Source of the DNA: Moringa oleifera
Taxonomy: Eukaryota; Streptophyta; Magnoliopsida; Brassicales; Moringaceae
Direction of reading: 5' to 3'
Length of the DNA stretch: 64,000 bases
Assembly (NCBI GenBank): GCA_021397835.1
Contig: JAJFZO010000094.1
Location: forward strand, 7,106,001 to 7,170,000
Below the pieces are notes generated by a model. That model was not told where the DNA came from, ran no database searches, and saw only the letters and a program-made list of their open reading frames with translations. Positions 11,660 through 22,619 of the stretch are shown here, piece after piece; the first letter of the stretch is position 1, and each line of letters opens with the position of its first letter. A program made the translations under genes and the position numbers.

Positions 11660-13778
11660 CAATTTTTTCAATGTCCATATTCATTTTTTATCACCAAGAC
11701 AGAAGCAGCTCACGGAAATGCATAGTTTTTCTGCTCTTTTGTCCTTATCCCTGGAATGAGCATACCCAGAAGTACCATAGAAGAAAATGAACCTGAAACC
11801 ACCTTCAGTCTTGAAGTTTAATGACCAAAATGTAGGATCTTTCAAGCTAACAAGTAATCGGTAAACCACAACCAATTCCTCCAGCACATACAATTCTGTC
11901 TTGCATTAAGGGTTTCATCCTGTTGGATGGAAGTCCTGGTTTCATGATGGTTCATAGTACAGGTCTCAGGCGAATACAGATACCAACACCACAGCCAAAA
12001 ATATAACAACCCACTTCAAGGTAATACAAATAGACATCTTGAAATAGCAAAACAATTCAGGCAACACAATTGATTCAGCTAGGAATGGCAATGCTGCACC
12101 AGTGTTACTGGAACATTTTTATTGACAGGCAGCCCAGTTTCAGCAAGGCATGCATGAAATTTGTATCCGATCCAAATCAGAGTGAATGAGATTCACATGA
12201 AAGGAAAGAAAGGTTTTTCAGCTCATGGTTGTAAAAGTATTCAGGAGTCATCAACTGAAGGTAGAGCCAATCAAACAATTCAAGCATAAAAAGATAATGC
12301 AAAGGGTGACCCAAGATACAGAGAAAATAATCCTCCCACTGCTGGGCGACCTATCACAGGTCTCATCTTTCTCCTGGCTTTGCCAACTTTGGAGCTGAAG
12401 TTGAAAGAGGTTATTTTGTAAAACTCATGAAAAAAATAATAAAAGAAAACACCGACACTTGCTTCTGAGTTTCTCACCCACAACATCTTGTATTAAAACA
12501 AAAAGATAAAAGGTAGCTAATGACACTTGGAAACCACTATCATCTTCCCAGGGGTTACAAATTGCAAGGCATTCTTCCTCAATAATAGTACAAAAGTCAC
12601 AGAACCAGAGCTGGTGAACACTCACCAAGTTCGAAACTTCAATAGACTTCCATGCTAAGAATTTAAGAGAGGCTAAAATGGAAATTTGTATACATATACA
12701 GATACATTAAAATGAAAACTTAGAAATTGAAGAAAAATGAGCCAAAAAACCCATTATCATTGGCTAACATGCTTAGGTTGATCATATATTACCAAGGTAA
12801 TCTGAAAGGTGTTCAAGGATATAATTAGAAGAGAGCAGACAAAGTGTATAAATGCTAGACAAAACCTATGAAAAAGGCACTGTATATTACATTTAAGAAG
12901 CATATCTAATGTAGTCCATAAAAGTAGGCACAGATTCGTTCAGTAAAGCAGCGAGCAATCAATTAACATTTGGACTAAGCACTGTCATGATACTGGCATA
13001 TAAAGGATATTAATAGAAATGAAATGAAAATGAGTGGATGTAGAAGTTCCACAAATAACACTAATCATGGGAATGAAAAGACAAATGGATCAAAACTTAT
13101 GTACCAAGAAAATTGAAGGAACATAAATCAATAGATTGCTGAAAGAAACAAACAAAATAGAGGGTACAACTCCAATAAGAACAGAACAGCCAACTTGTAT
13201 GGGAGGTGAGGTTTGGATGACATTATTGGGTATAAAAATCTGTTGCTGCAACTAGTCAGGTTACATTCTTTAATTAGATAAGTGTCAACTAAATCAGAAT
13301 AGTCTCAGAAAGATTGTTGCATTACAATTGAGAGATTACCATTAAAAAAATATATATTGCATACTCCTACATATGCGCTCCATAATCAAGAATCTGTTGA
13401 AAATTGAATATGGTTTAAGAAATGAAAAGACAGCCACCTGTGATATTTCCTTAAATCCAAACAAACACAAGGCGATGCTAACAATACAGAAAAAACCAAA
13501 TAGATTTCACATTCAAATTTGAGAGAAATGAGCATGTAATTGTATGATTTTAATAGTAGTCACAAAATAAACCCTCCACAGAAAACTCTGTTGAAAGAAA
13601 ATTGCACTAACATATAAAAAGTTAATTGCAGCTACTCTTAAAGAACCATAAACTTAACTCTGGTACTATGCACTGAATTCCATCATTGATATAGTCCTAC
13701 ATTTGCACCACGAAGTAGCTGAGTCAAATTATGAACCTAAACATGGAATAAACACATTATAAATGGCTCTAAGAAAAC
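11660..13778. other. Region between the convergent TBL and 2H phosphoesterase genes
   Basis: No recognisable gene. It probably includes 3' untranslated sequence of the minus-strand gene that ends at 13779. A minus-strand ORF at 12280-12486 has a basic, glycine-containing stretch but no family match that I recognise and no splice partners. Confidence 0.5.
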
Positions 13779-14330
13779 TCATGCCTCTACTGTGTTACCA
13801 ATGACAAAGGAGAAAACCTCACGAACAGGTGAAAACTCAACCAATCCAATATCCATGGCATACCCACTGACTGGCAACTTCAAGTCCCTTAAAACGCAAA
13901 ATGCTTCAGCCATTCGGATCTTGGGCACATCTTGAGCAACAGAGCAATAAGGTACCCAAGAACCTGGGCGATATTCCTCCCCAATTTCGATCCCTTCCTT
14001 CCTCATTGCATCAGATAATTGGGACTGGAATTGAAGAAGAGAAACAGAAGGTGTTGGCGCCAAAAATAGGACATTGTTGTCACTAGGGAAACTCCCAATT
14101 GCCGAGAAAGATAAGGGCAAAGGTTCTTGCTTCGAAGCAAACGTTTTGATGGCTGATTCAAGCTTTTCGGGCTCGACAAAGGGGCTTGAAAAGAGGGTTA
14201 TATGTGGTCGCGACTCGATCTCGATCAACTGGTTGCTAATTTGGCGACGAGCGAGCACGTTCCAAGCTTTCAAGACCTGGTTTTCAAGGGCAGGATCGAA
14301 GTAGAGCTCGATGGCATAACCTTTAGACAT
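13779..14330 (-). CDS. 2H phosphoesterase-like protein (RNA ligase / cyclic nucleotide phosphodiesterase family)
   Basis: A single exon encodes 183 residues, like the plant 2'-5' RNA ligase/cyclic phosphodiesterase family (At5g40190 type). The start MSKGYAIELYFDP is preferred over an in-frame ATG 22 codons upstream, because this is the family's usual N-terminus. The first HxT motif is present (PHITLF, His43 and Thr45). The second, normally HxT/S, reads VPYCSVAQ, so Tyr128 stands where a His would be expected. The C-terminus GLVEFSPVREVFSF is typical. If the second His is truly required, catalysis is doubtful; I recall Arabidopsis relatives also varying here, so this may be a subfamily trait. 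Its RNA or nucleotide substrate is unknown. Confidence 0.85.
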   Translation of the reverse strand: MSKGYAIELYFDPALENQVLKAWNVLARRQISNQLIEIESRPHITLFSSPFVEPEKLESAIKTFASKQEPLPLSFSAIGSFPSDNNVLFLAPTPSVSLLQFQSQLSDAMRKEGIEIGEEYRPGSWVPYCSVAQDVPKIRMAEAFCVLRDLKLPVSGYAMDIGLVEFSPVREVFSFVIGNTVEA

Positions 14331-15640
14331 TGAATTAACTGCGAGACGGATTACGGAAACAGGAAATCCGAGAAAGAATAGAGAACCCAAGATCAAAAAG
14401 AGAGATCTTGGAGTGCCCAGACAGAGAAAAGCTAACGATATGAAGGAACTAAAGTGACCAACTAGAAGGAAAAAAAAAAAGGAACAAAAACCCTAGAGAT
14501 GCAAAGGAAAAAGACAAGAAATGGAGATGATCCAATTGAAACTTGAGGGCCAAAGAAAAAACTGGAAAATGTGAAGGGAAAACGTAAGAAATCAAAAGGG
14601 TAATTCCTGGAGGGAGAGACAGAGCCTGAGACTCGAGAAAGGGAGGGCTCTACTTGAAAGAAGGAAAGAAGAACATGTAAGGGGGCAGATTAAAGGTTTC
14701 AGTCAGATAGAGACAGAGAGAATAAAAGAGCGAAAATAAACAAGACTTCAGAAGGGTCTGCTTTTAAGATGGAACTGTGTTCTTTGGGTGTTTTGGCAGA
14801 GGATTTTCTATTAGCAATCAAAGTGAAGAGAAAGCAAATTATAAAAAGGGTTCTACTTTCTTTTCTTTCCAAAATTATATCCCTTTGGTCATAATTCATA
14901 GATTGATTTACTGATCATGGAAGCTAATGTCAACTAACACAAAGCCTCTATCTTCTGCCAGAAAAAACAAGAGAAGCACATGCCTCCATAGTAGCAACAT
15001 ATCATTTTCTTTTTGTTTTTTTCTGTAGAAAATACCAACTAATGTGCAAAAATATTTTTTATGTTTCACAAAAAAATTAATTTATTTTTCAGGAATTTAG
15101 AATACTGTTTTCTTTTTGAATAAAATTTGAAAAAAAAAAAAGAGAGGTCATTTTAAAAAAAATTAAATTAGTATCTAGAATTTTTCACACAAATCTCCCC
15201 CTGAACAAGTAGACTCCATTGGAAGAACTCAAGTTCAAACTGAGAATTATTGTAGCATGGAAGCTGTTATTATTTGCTGGGTGTGTTGTAAGGTCGTTAT
15301 CCAACCACTTTTTTGCATAAAAATAGAATTTTCTTCTGTTTTTCATTTTTTTAAAAAATTGTTGAACAATCCAAAATACCATTTTTCAAATTCTTCTTTC
15401 TCATCAATTAAATTTGACCAAATTAAGAGTCAGCATGTCTTCAAAAATGATTTTGTGATTGAATAATCTGTGAAAACATAGTACTACCAAAAAGAGAGAG
15501 ACATGATAAGCCATAGGATGCAAAAATATCATGCCTTAAAGTAATATATAACTCATAAAAAAAATCTCAGTGATTATGTAAATTTAATTAAATCCTTCTT
15601 ATAAATATGTTTTTAAGTTATAATTTAAGAAATTAGAAAA
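14331..15640. other. Leader of the 2H gene and AT-rich intergenic DNA
   Basis: About 14331-14700 is purine-rich on the plus strand (CT-rich on the transcribed strand) and looks like the 5' leader and proximal promoter of the minus-strand 2H gene; a CTAGGGTTTTTG tract lies near 14485. From about 15000 the DNA becomes AT-rich with no gene. Confidence 0.5.
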
Positions 15641-15649
15641 ATAAATACT

Positions 15650-16060
15650 TCACTTAGGATAATGCTGCTCTTGAGCTTCCTTTAGGGTCCTGGTAGATGT
15701 CCCCCCTGTTGGGAGATTTGGTATCTCTAGAGTGGCTCTACCAGGGCTCATCGTCTCAGGCAAGTTGGCAACTTTCCTTTCCCTGTTCTGTAAGCTGGAT
15801 CCATGACCAAGAGTGGAACAGTTTCGCGTACGTAATGTGGTGATTAAGCACCGAAAAACGAAGGGCCAGGAATCTAAATTTGCTAAAAACAGACTGCCCT
15901 TTAAGAGCTGGTTGGGGTACACTGGTTAATTGGCCCACATGATGGAGGCCTACCTCTCAACTTGTTGTGCAATAAGGTCAAGTCAGCTAGCTCTTCTCAA
16001 TCTAGTGTTCCACATGCTTGGTGGCCCATGGCATTTGCTTAGTGACCAATGATTGTTAGC
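15650..16060 (-). pseudogene. Alpha-dioxygenase exon fragment (decayed)
   Basis: The part at about 15770-16050 aligns base by base with 20355-20640 of the intact gene: the 5' end of exon 8 (GGCAACTTTCCT...), the acceptor, intron 7 and the 3' part of exon 7 (CCACATGCTTGGTG). Frames are broken by substitutions and indels, and no flanking exons remain. Homology at 15650-15769 is weaker. It lies in the same orientation as the intact gene and the collapsed copy, so it is best read as the oldest remnant of a tandem series. Confidence 0.75.
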
Positions 16061-16069
16061 TTTTTGTGC

Positions 16070-17250
16070 ATTATAACAAAAATAATTTTTTACGATAATT
16101 ATTGAATGATTATTTTGATAATTATCATTCCATGTATCACATAATTTTTTAAATATATTTTAATAATTTTTATTAATAAGTATAAAATGATAATTATAAA
16201 AAAATAATTATTAAAATATATAATTTTGATGTTTATTATCTATAATTATTTTTAAAATAAATAAATAAATTTTTATTTAATAAAATTTTAAATCTTAAAC
16301 ATAAAAATTATGGTAAATTAAACAAAAGCTTATTCAAATTTATTAAATATTGTATTTGTTAAATCAAATTCAGTTTATTTTATGTTATTAATTGAGTTTT
16401 TATATTTAAAAAATATTAAATCAAATTTAAGTAAATTAAATATTATTAAAAAATTAAAAATTAAAAGTATTCAAATTTAATATTTTATACCACAAATTTT
16501 GATTTAAAATTTTTTATAGATGTACAAAAATATTTAAGCCACCATCATCAAAAGTTTTATTAATTTTTGAGTATTGAAAAATATTTATTTTTTTAAATTT
16601 ATAATATCAAAATTTTTAAAAAAGTAGTATAATTATTCAAAAAATTATGAAATTTTTTGTAACGATAGCTTAAATATTTTTACGAAGTTAGTGTATTAGT
16701 TTTTAACTTTTTAAATTTAATGACCTAATATTGTATATCATAAATTTTTAATATAATTTTGGTACTTTAATTTATAATTTTTAAAAATAAATAATACTAA
16801 TTCATTAATTGCACTTAAATTACTCTTTTAATGATTTTTGCTCGAGAAACAATAATTTGTAATTATTTAATGATAATTGTTTAAAAGTCTGTATGTAACT
16901 ATTTGTAATTTTTTTACAAAATATATTATCATTAATGAAATATTATACGATAATCATTAATTGTCACAAAAAACACAAAGATTAACTTATTTTTAATGAT
17001 ATTTATTAATTAATTTAATACATATCACTAAATATAATTACCTTTAACTGTAATTATTAATTATCACAAATCAAATAAAAATCAACTTATCTTTATTTTC
17101 AATTATAATTATTAATTACTATAGTTAAATATATAATTTTTTAATAATATATATTTTTAATTTTTATCAATAATCATCCTAATGACTTCCACTATCATTA
17201 TATTCAATCATTAAAAATTTTAAAAATAATTATAATTACCACTAAAAATA
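16070..17250. other. AT-rich DNA between alpha-dioxygenase relics
   Basis: Extremely AT-rich, with many ATAATTATTA-type stretches near both ends (about 16080-16210 and 17030-17230) that could pair imperfectly. Contains one copy of the dispersed AT-rich repeat. No coding potential. Confidence 0.6.
16380..16790 (+). repeat. Dispersed AT-rich repeat, copy B
   Basis: The best-preserved copy with the 54-kb member. Shared ordered blocks are TTTATATTTAAAAAATATTA, ACAAATTTTGATTTAAAATT, CCACCATCATCAAAAGTTTT, a GTATTGAAAAATAT block, AATTATTCAAAAAATTAT and a TAGCTTAAATATTTTT block. It is non-coding. Element class is unknown; no terminal repeats or target duplication were identified. Confidence 0.5.
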
Positions 17251-17269
17251 AAATTGAAGAAAAAGTGAG

Positions 17270-17560
17270 CATGCTGCATGGATACTGGGCGACAAGACCG
17301 CTCAGGCTGCTGCTCTAATAGGCCCAAACCACTGATCTTCCCTTTACCTTCCCTTAATTTCATTTTCTTCTTCCCAGTAGGTCTCGGAAGCAGAGGGAGA
17401 CATGATGGCGATATTCCACTAGGGAACTCGTGCTCCAGTTGCTTCCATCTTTGTCCTTTTGGCAGCTGAATTGAGGTTTGCTGTTTAAGGCCACAAGGAC
17501 ATATTTGAAAAAATGTCCATGAAGACGAGCCAAAAAAGGTACTCATCCGAAGAAAAAATA
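17270..17560 (-). pseudogene. Duplicated 3' flank of the collapsed alpha-dioxygenase copy
   Basis: The plus-strand reading at about 17320-17440 matches 19465-19560 downstream of the intact gene (CTGATCTTC..., TTTCATTTTCTTCTT, GATATTCCACYAGG). The duplication therefore included 3' flanking sequence. The 108-codon ORF across it is a by-product, not a gene. Confidence 0.6.
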
Positions 17561-17603
17561 GAATTTCTTTAAAAATTGAATGACAGGGAAAAAAAAAATT
17601 GCA

Positions 17604-18018
17604 TCATTGATCAGAGACCCCATGGGTGTTTGAATGAGGCACTGCCCTGAGATAGAAGGGACTAGAATCAAGAGAAGAAGGTACTCTTGATGATAAGATA
17701 AGACAGCAATAAAAGATAATATAGGCCAGATAAATCAGGCCCAACAAGACTGGTACCCTATGCCATATCTTTAACTTGTCTGCGCTGTGCACAATCTGTT
17801 TGTACTTGCATTAATTTAACAAAAAAGATCACCACTCTTATATATCAAATTAAGAAGAATTAAACAGAAGAGCTTTTGGAAGATCTAATTCTTAGGAGAA
17901 AGAGAAAAGCATCCAGGAGAGTCATCCTGGCCACAACTTCATGAAAGTATTCATGGATGTATTTACACAGATATGCTCTGGAAACACTTCTAATTGACTC
18001 CAGTACTGAAGACCCCAT
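17604..18018 (-). pseudogene. Collapsed alpha-dioxygenase copy (exon 1, start of exon 2, then C-terminus)
   Basis: Exon 1 (18018-17896) encodes MGSSVLES...LDAFLFL, closely matching exon 1 of the intact gene. The splice donor after it reads CTAAGA where the intact gene has GTAAGA. Exon 2 begins at 17795 (IVHSADKLKIWH) but matches for only about 24 codons, then jumps to sequence matching the last codons and stop region of the intact gene (FYLRAVPHSNTHG against the intact C-terminus). Everything between, including both heme-ligand histidines and the active tyrosine, is deleted. A conserved TATA-like site lies upstream. It could be transcribed but cannot make an active enzyme. Confidence 0.88.
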
Positions 18019-18088
18019 AGCTTCTTCTTTCAACAAAACTAAAGACAAAGCTTTGACGGATGTTTTAACACGGAACTTCACCTCTCTC

Positions 18089-18094
18089 TATATA
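18089..18094 (-). promoter_or_regulatory. TATA-like box retained by the collapsed alpha-dioxygenase copy
   Basis: TATATA lies about 70 bp upstream of the relic's ATG and in the same CTTCACC-CTCTATATA setting as the intact gene's box at 22606-22613. A GAGA-rich tract follows at 18103-18126. Confidence 0.5.
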
Positions 18095-18319
18095 CTGGAC
18101 ACGAGAGAGAGAGGGAGGGAGAGAGAGTTATTATTGAGAGGTGAGATGCATATACTTTCAGTAGTGAATAAACAGACGAAGGAGGCATAGCGTAGGGCTT
18201 CCTATAACACCTGAGTTCCCCACAGAACATGGTAAGGTCACTGGTCAGCGTTGTTAAAGAGCAGTTCCATGCATGACATGGTCGTGACTTCCCTGACCAG
18301 TCATGGGTGGTCCAAAACC

Positions 18320-19818
18320 TTAACAATTTCCATCTTAACCAACTTTAATGTTCTAGCTGGAGGATCCAGCCACCTGAAAGGGACCCTCCAACCTATGATG
18401 TTTATGTCTAACTAAATATATCTACCATAATTATAAATTTTATGTTAATATATATGATTTGCATCTATATTTTTTTTTTCAAAAAATGATGATCCATAAT
18501 ATTAACAAAAAAACTGATAGAGTTTGTTCTTTTTTTTTTCATTGCCACCGTAAATTATTCAATAATTTTTCAAAATTTTTTATTCAAAAAATAAACATAA
18601 ATCATTTTAATAAATTATATCAAATTCCTCTGAATCTGCAACTAGTATTGATAAGGGAAAAGGAAGATGGTAGAGAAGTGGGTGAACTTAATATTTTTTA
18701 CTTAAAACCAAACTTTTACGAGAGACATAACACATATTTCCAAGAAAAAAAAACCAGAATCATGTAGATGGTTTTTTAGCTATATGTAACAACTGTATAG
18801 GTTAAATCTTAGTATATATTAAATAAAATGCAAAACTGAAAAAGATATAATGTTATATATATATATAATGCTTGGTTGCATGGTGGTCCATGCAGCGCTG
18901 GACGGTGATGATTTACTTAGTGATATGATTTCATATGATTGGTGGCTCATGCAGATTTTTTTATCTTCTTTCCAGAAAAATCAACACAACAAGGCAGATG
19001 ATGACACTGATGTGATTAATGTTAGATTCCTTGAGAACTCAGTGGAGAAGTTTCCTGGCAACCTTTCAAGAACTTTACCAAAAACCTTAGCTAGTTTAAT
19101 ACCTTTCATTCTCCCTTCTCTTTTGTTGGAGAGAAAAAGGATGCTGCCTGGAAGTGATGAGTCCCTCTTCCCAATGGATTGTGGTTTATATATCAGCAGA
19201 TATGAACTTCGCTTTTAATGGATATTAAACCATATGGGTATGGCTCTCTTTCTTCTTCTCCTTCTCCATTTTGGCCTCATATATAAGCTTTCACGGTTGT
19301 AGCTGCAGGCCATGGACATATATAATACCAACATCTTGTTTTAATTAACACTATGAGGAACAACGTAGGAGAATCCGAGCAGTGCGGCTGGTATGGGTCG
19401 TCTGTAACATGGCCGTCAGTACTGTTGGTATTATCTGTGGCAGCTGTGAGCCTGTAACAGGCCAAAACAACTGATCTTCTTCTCCTTACTTTCCATTTCA
19501 TTTTCTTCTTTCCCCTGGGTCTCAAAATGGTGATATTCCACCAGGAGCTCAGCCGCTTCAATTAGGTCTCTGGTGACTGTTAATGGATATATAGTGATTA
19601 ATTGTTTTGGCTCAATCTTCTCCTTTTGACAGGTGAAGTTAATATGCTGTTAAGATGATTTTTTCGTTCAGGAAATCAAGAAAACATGGTGCTCTTGAAG
19701 ACAGGCTAGGATGCCATAAAAGCCAATTAATTAATACAATCCACAATATTTATAAGAGAACTAAATTAACCACATAATTAGATGCATCTTAATTTGGTAG
19801 GAAACCCACATGGGTTTT
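18320..19818. other. Spacer between the collapsed and intact alpha-dioxygenase genes
   Basis: Contains the intact gene's 3' flank (about 19440-19818). A plus-strand ORF of 122 codons at 18850-19218 has no recognisable motif and is not supported. An inverted pair ACTGGTCAG / CTGACCAGT lies at about 18240-18302. Otherwise AT-rich. Confidence 0.5.
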
Positions 19819-22526
19819 TCAGTGAGGAACCCTAAGATAGAGAGGAATGGGATTGGAGGCCTCTGAAGGCGAGTCCCAAACGGAGAATGCACTGTTTGAG
19901 TTCATCCATTTCTCGGTCATTTCTGGGTAATGACGGTCCAGTACATCTTTCAAGCTCTCTGTGGTGTTCACCCACTCCAGTCCCTTCTTTGTGTATGTCT
20001 CCTCATTGAAGTTGCTCGTGAAAAACCTGTCTGCTTCTAGCCTCCTGCACACACAAACCCAATTGTCAATATAACATTTATCTTTCCTGGATTGGCTTAA
20101 ATAACTACTGTTACTGTTGTGTGAGTTCTCTTTTTGCATGGATACCTTGATGCCATGAGGAGAAATATGACGAAAGCAGTCTCACTGATGGCAAAACCCT
20201 TGATCTTCTTCTCTGCCATAAGACCCACGAGAAGATCAAGCTCTTCTATATCATCTCCATACACTTCACGAAGCACTTGAATCGCTTCCTCGTCATCTGT
20301 TAGATCTTCCCATTTGGATATGGGTATGAGTAAAAGAGCCCTACGGAACTGGTTGTACCTGGCAACTTTCCTCTCCCTGTCCCTGTAAACTGGATTTGCA
20401 TGAACCAAATTGGATCAGCTTCGCATCATAATAAGGTAACTAATAAGCACCAAAAAGGACGACCAGTTCTCTAAAACTACCATCAAGAGCTGCAAGGTCC
20501 ACATGGTCAGGCCTGTCTTTGCCATCAACATCATGCGCTACAAGGTTCCTGAGCCACTCAGGATAATTCCACAGCTCCAGGGCTCCACATGCTTGGTGAC
20601 CCATTGAGACCATTTGCTTGGTGAACCCAATTTCTGATAAAGCCTTTTCTCCTTTATGTCCGATTAAGTTAGGCATAGGAACCCTTCATGGAATCATAAA
20701 AGGAAGAAGGTAAGTCAACGTAAAAAAACATAAACAATATTTTGAGTTCTTTTGGCTAAAGAGAGAAGCGCCTGCATTTACTTCTCAATCAAAGGTAGAG
20801 ATTTGTTGGGCCCTGGTGCAGCATGGATGTCCCTCAGGTAAAGTTCGTCAGGCATCAGTGGGTGCATCCTGTAAACACTAACAAACTCCTCTGTCAATGA
20901 ATATGGGACTCCATGATTGTCAGGCTTCTTCAGACCGACCAGGCCTCCTAAGATTGCTCCTCCAACATGCCCAAATGTGTCCTTGAATTTCTTTCCCAAC
21001 AATCCGTACCTGAGATAATAAGATTACAAGAACTTTGTCCTTTAGTTTTACAGTAATCAAGCGTGTCTATTTTGCAACTAATTCGTGGTTCATTGTTAGG
21101 TCAATTAATCACCAGTTTCCCCGCATCCCTGCAAGCAACATATCAGTTTTGAGGAGCTCCACGGTCCAATCAATAGTATGTATCTTGGCAATCACAGCCG
21201 AAGTTACCAGCCTTGCATGGCGATATAAATCTTCATCATCCAGATCTGGGTATTCCTTCTGAATCATTGAGAAAGGAAAAGAATCACTTATAACATGATA
21301 TAGCTGATAAACATCACTGTTACAGCTGACATGTTAAGGTACTTGATTGGGTCAGGACCTTGAGGACATCACAGACAGCGTTATGCTCTTTAATGAAGAG
21401 TGCCTGTAGGGTAGACACGCCTGCCCAACTATTACGAATGTCTCCAGCCACAGCAAGCCCGTCGTGGTCATGTAGAAGGAGGCCGTTTTCTGATATCTTG
21501 AGCTTCCCATCTTTGAAGGCCCTCACCTTCTGCAACCTTTCTGCTGTGCTTCCATATATGGCACTTCCATCCCTTCACAGACATTAAAACGTAGTTTTCA
21601 TATAAAATATTTTGCCAGAATTGAAGTTGAGTTTGAACTAGAGGATGATATGTGATTCTCTTACCACCAAGGTGTACGGATGTTGGCTGAACCAGTCTTG
21701 ATGTCATAGAAGCCAGTTGGAATCTCCTTGGTCTTGAAAAACCTGAACGAGCTGAGGGGACATTTGCTTGCAACTTCCTCGGGAGCAATCAACTCAACCT
21801 GCAACACAGAAAATCCAGTTGTACCGATGATTATTGCAAACCCTAGTTACTGATGATGCAGGAAACTAAGGCCTGAACTGAGAAGTTATGATCATAAGAA
21901 CCTGCTGGGTGTCTTCCAAGTGGTCAACCCAATCATGTATCATAAACAAAATCCAAGAAGCTGCTATCATGTTGAACTGCTTTCCAGTATCCAAATATTT
22001 TCTCCTTGCTAGAAGCTTTGTGGCCACCACCATGGGATCTGGCTTCTTTAACTTGTGTTTCTGATCAACGGGGAGGATGTTCCTGCCGAAGAAGCTTCCA
22101 TAGCTGCCCGCTCCTTCATTGAAGGGATCATTATATCTTCCATCGGCTGTTCGATAAGGGTAATCTCCAGGGTTGAACCGAACACCCACCGGAGATCTAC
22201 CGACGTTGAACAAGTTGTATTCCTGGTGAAGGTGCCTGCGTAAGGCCAGATAAATGAGGCCCAGGAAGACCGGTAGCCGGTGCCATATCTTCAACTTGTC
22301 TACACTGTGCACAATCTGCATGCATGCATGCATTCAATAAAGATCAAGATCATCGATCACTTATAATCAAAGGAGAAATAAAGATACGAGACTTTTTTCT
22401 TACGAGGAAGAGAAAAGCATCCAGGATGGTCATCCTGGCCACAACTTCATGAAAGTCTTCATGGATGTATTTACGCAGAGGTGCTCTCAGAAGAGTTCTA
22501 ATGGACTTCTGTACCACAGACGACAT
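19819..22526 (-). CDS. DOX1: Alpha-dioxygenase (fatty acid alpha-oxygenase, pathogen-induced oxygenase)
   Basis: A heme enzyme of the peroxidase-cyclooxygenase superfamily that adds O2 at C2 of fatty acids, producing 2-hydroperoxides for defence oxylipins. Nine GT-AG exons on the minus strand: 22526-22404, 22315-21902, 21798-21665, 21572-21359, 21258-21113, 21009-20782, 20683-20481, 20389-20146 and 20044-19819. Their phases agree and give 643 residues, against about 639 in Arabidopsis DOX1. Key residues are in place: the distal heme His168 in FMIHDW, the active-site Tyr390 and the proximal His393 in SVYRMH. DGLAVAGDIRNSWAG and KIHTIDWTVELLKT are further hallmarks. The C-terminus ends PIPLYLRVPH. 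It is divergent from DEG9 and lies next to two degraded relatives. DOX1 versus DOX2 was not resolved rigorously; length and motifs favour DOX1. Confidence 0.96.
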
Positions 22527-22605
22527 AGTTTCGTCTTCTTTCCACACAACGTAAAAGAGCTTTACTGGTAGCTAACTTATTAATTAACACAGACCTTCAC
22601 CTTTC

Positions 22606-22613
22606 TATATATA
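22606..22613 (-). promoter_or_regulatory. TATA box of the alpha-dioxygenase gene
   Basis: TATATATA sits about 80 bp upstream of the ATG, at a suitable distance for a short leader. The matching position upstream of the collapsed copy is also TATA-like, which supports function in the ancestor. Confidence 0.6.
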
Positions 22614-22619
22614 AGCACA

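Noticed and set aside
12280..12486. Minus-strand 68-codon ORF downstream of the 2H gene
   Set aside because: A slightly gene-like C-terminal half, but no family recognised, no splice signals that extend it, and it lies where the 3' UTR is expected.
16070..17250. A MITE with terminal inverted repeats spanning the AT-rich block
   Set aside because: Both ends are rich in ATAATTATT-like words, but no convincing long inverted repeat or target duplication could be fixed by eye.
18850..19218. Plus-strand ORF of 122 codons in the alpha-dioxygenase spacer
   Set aside because: No recognisable motif, signal peptide pattern or splice partner; it begins in an AT repeat and could easily be chance.
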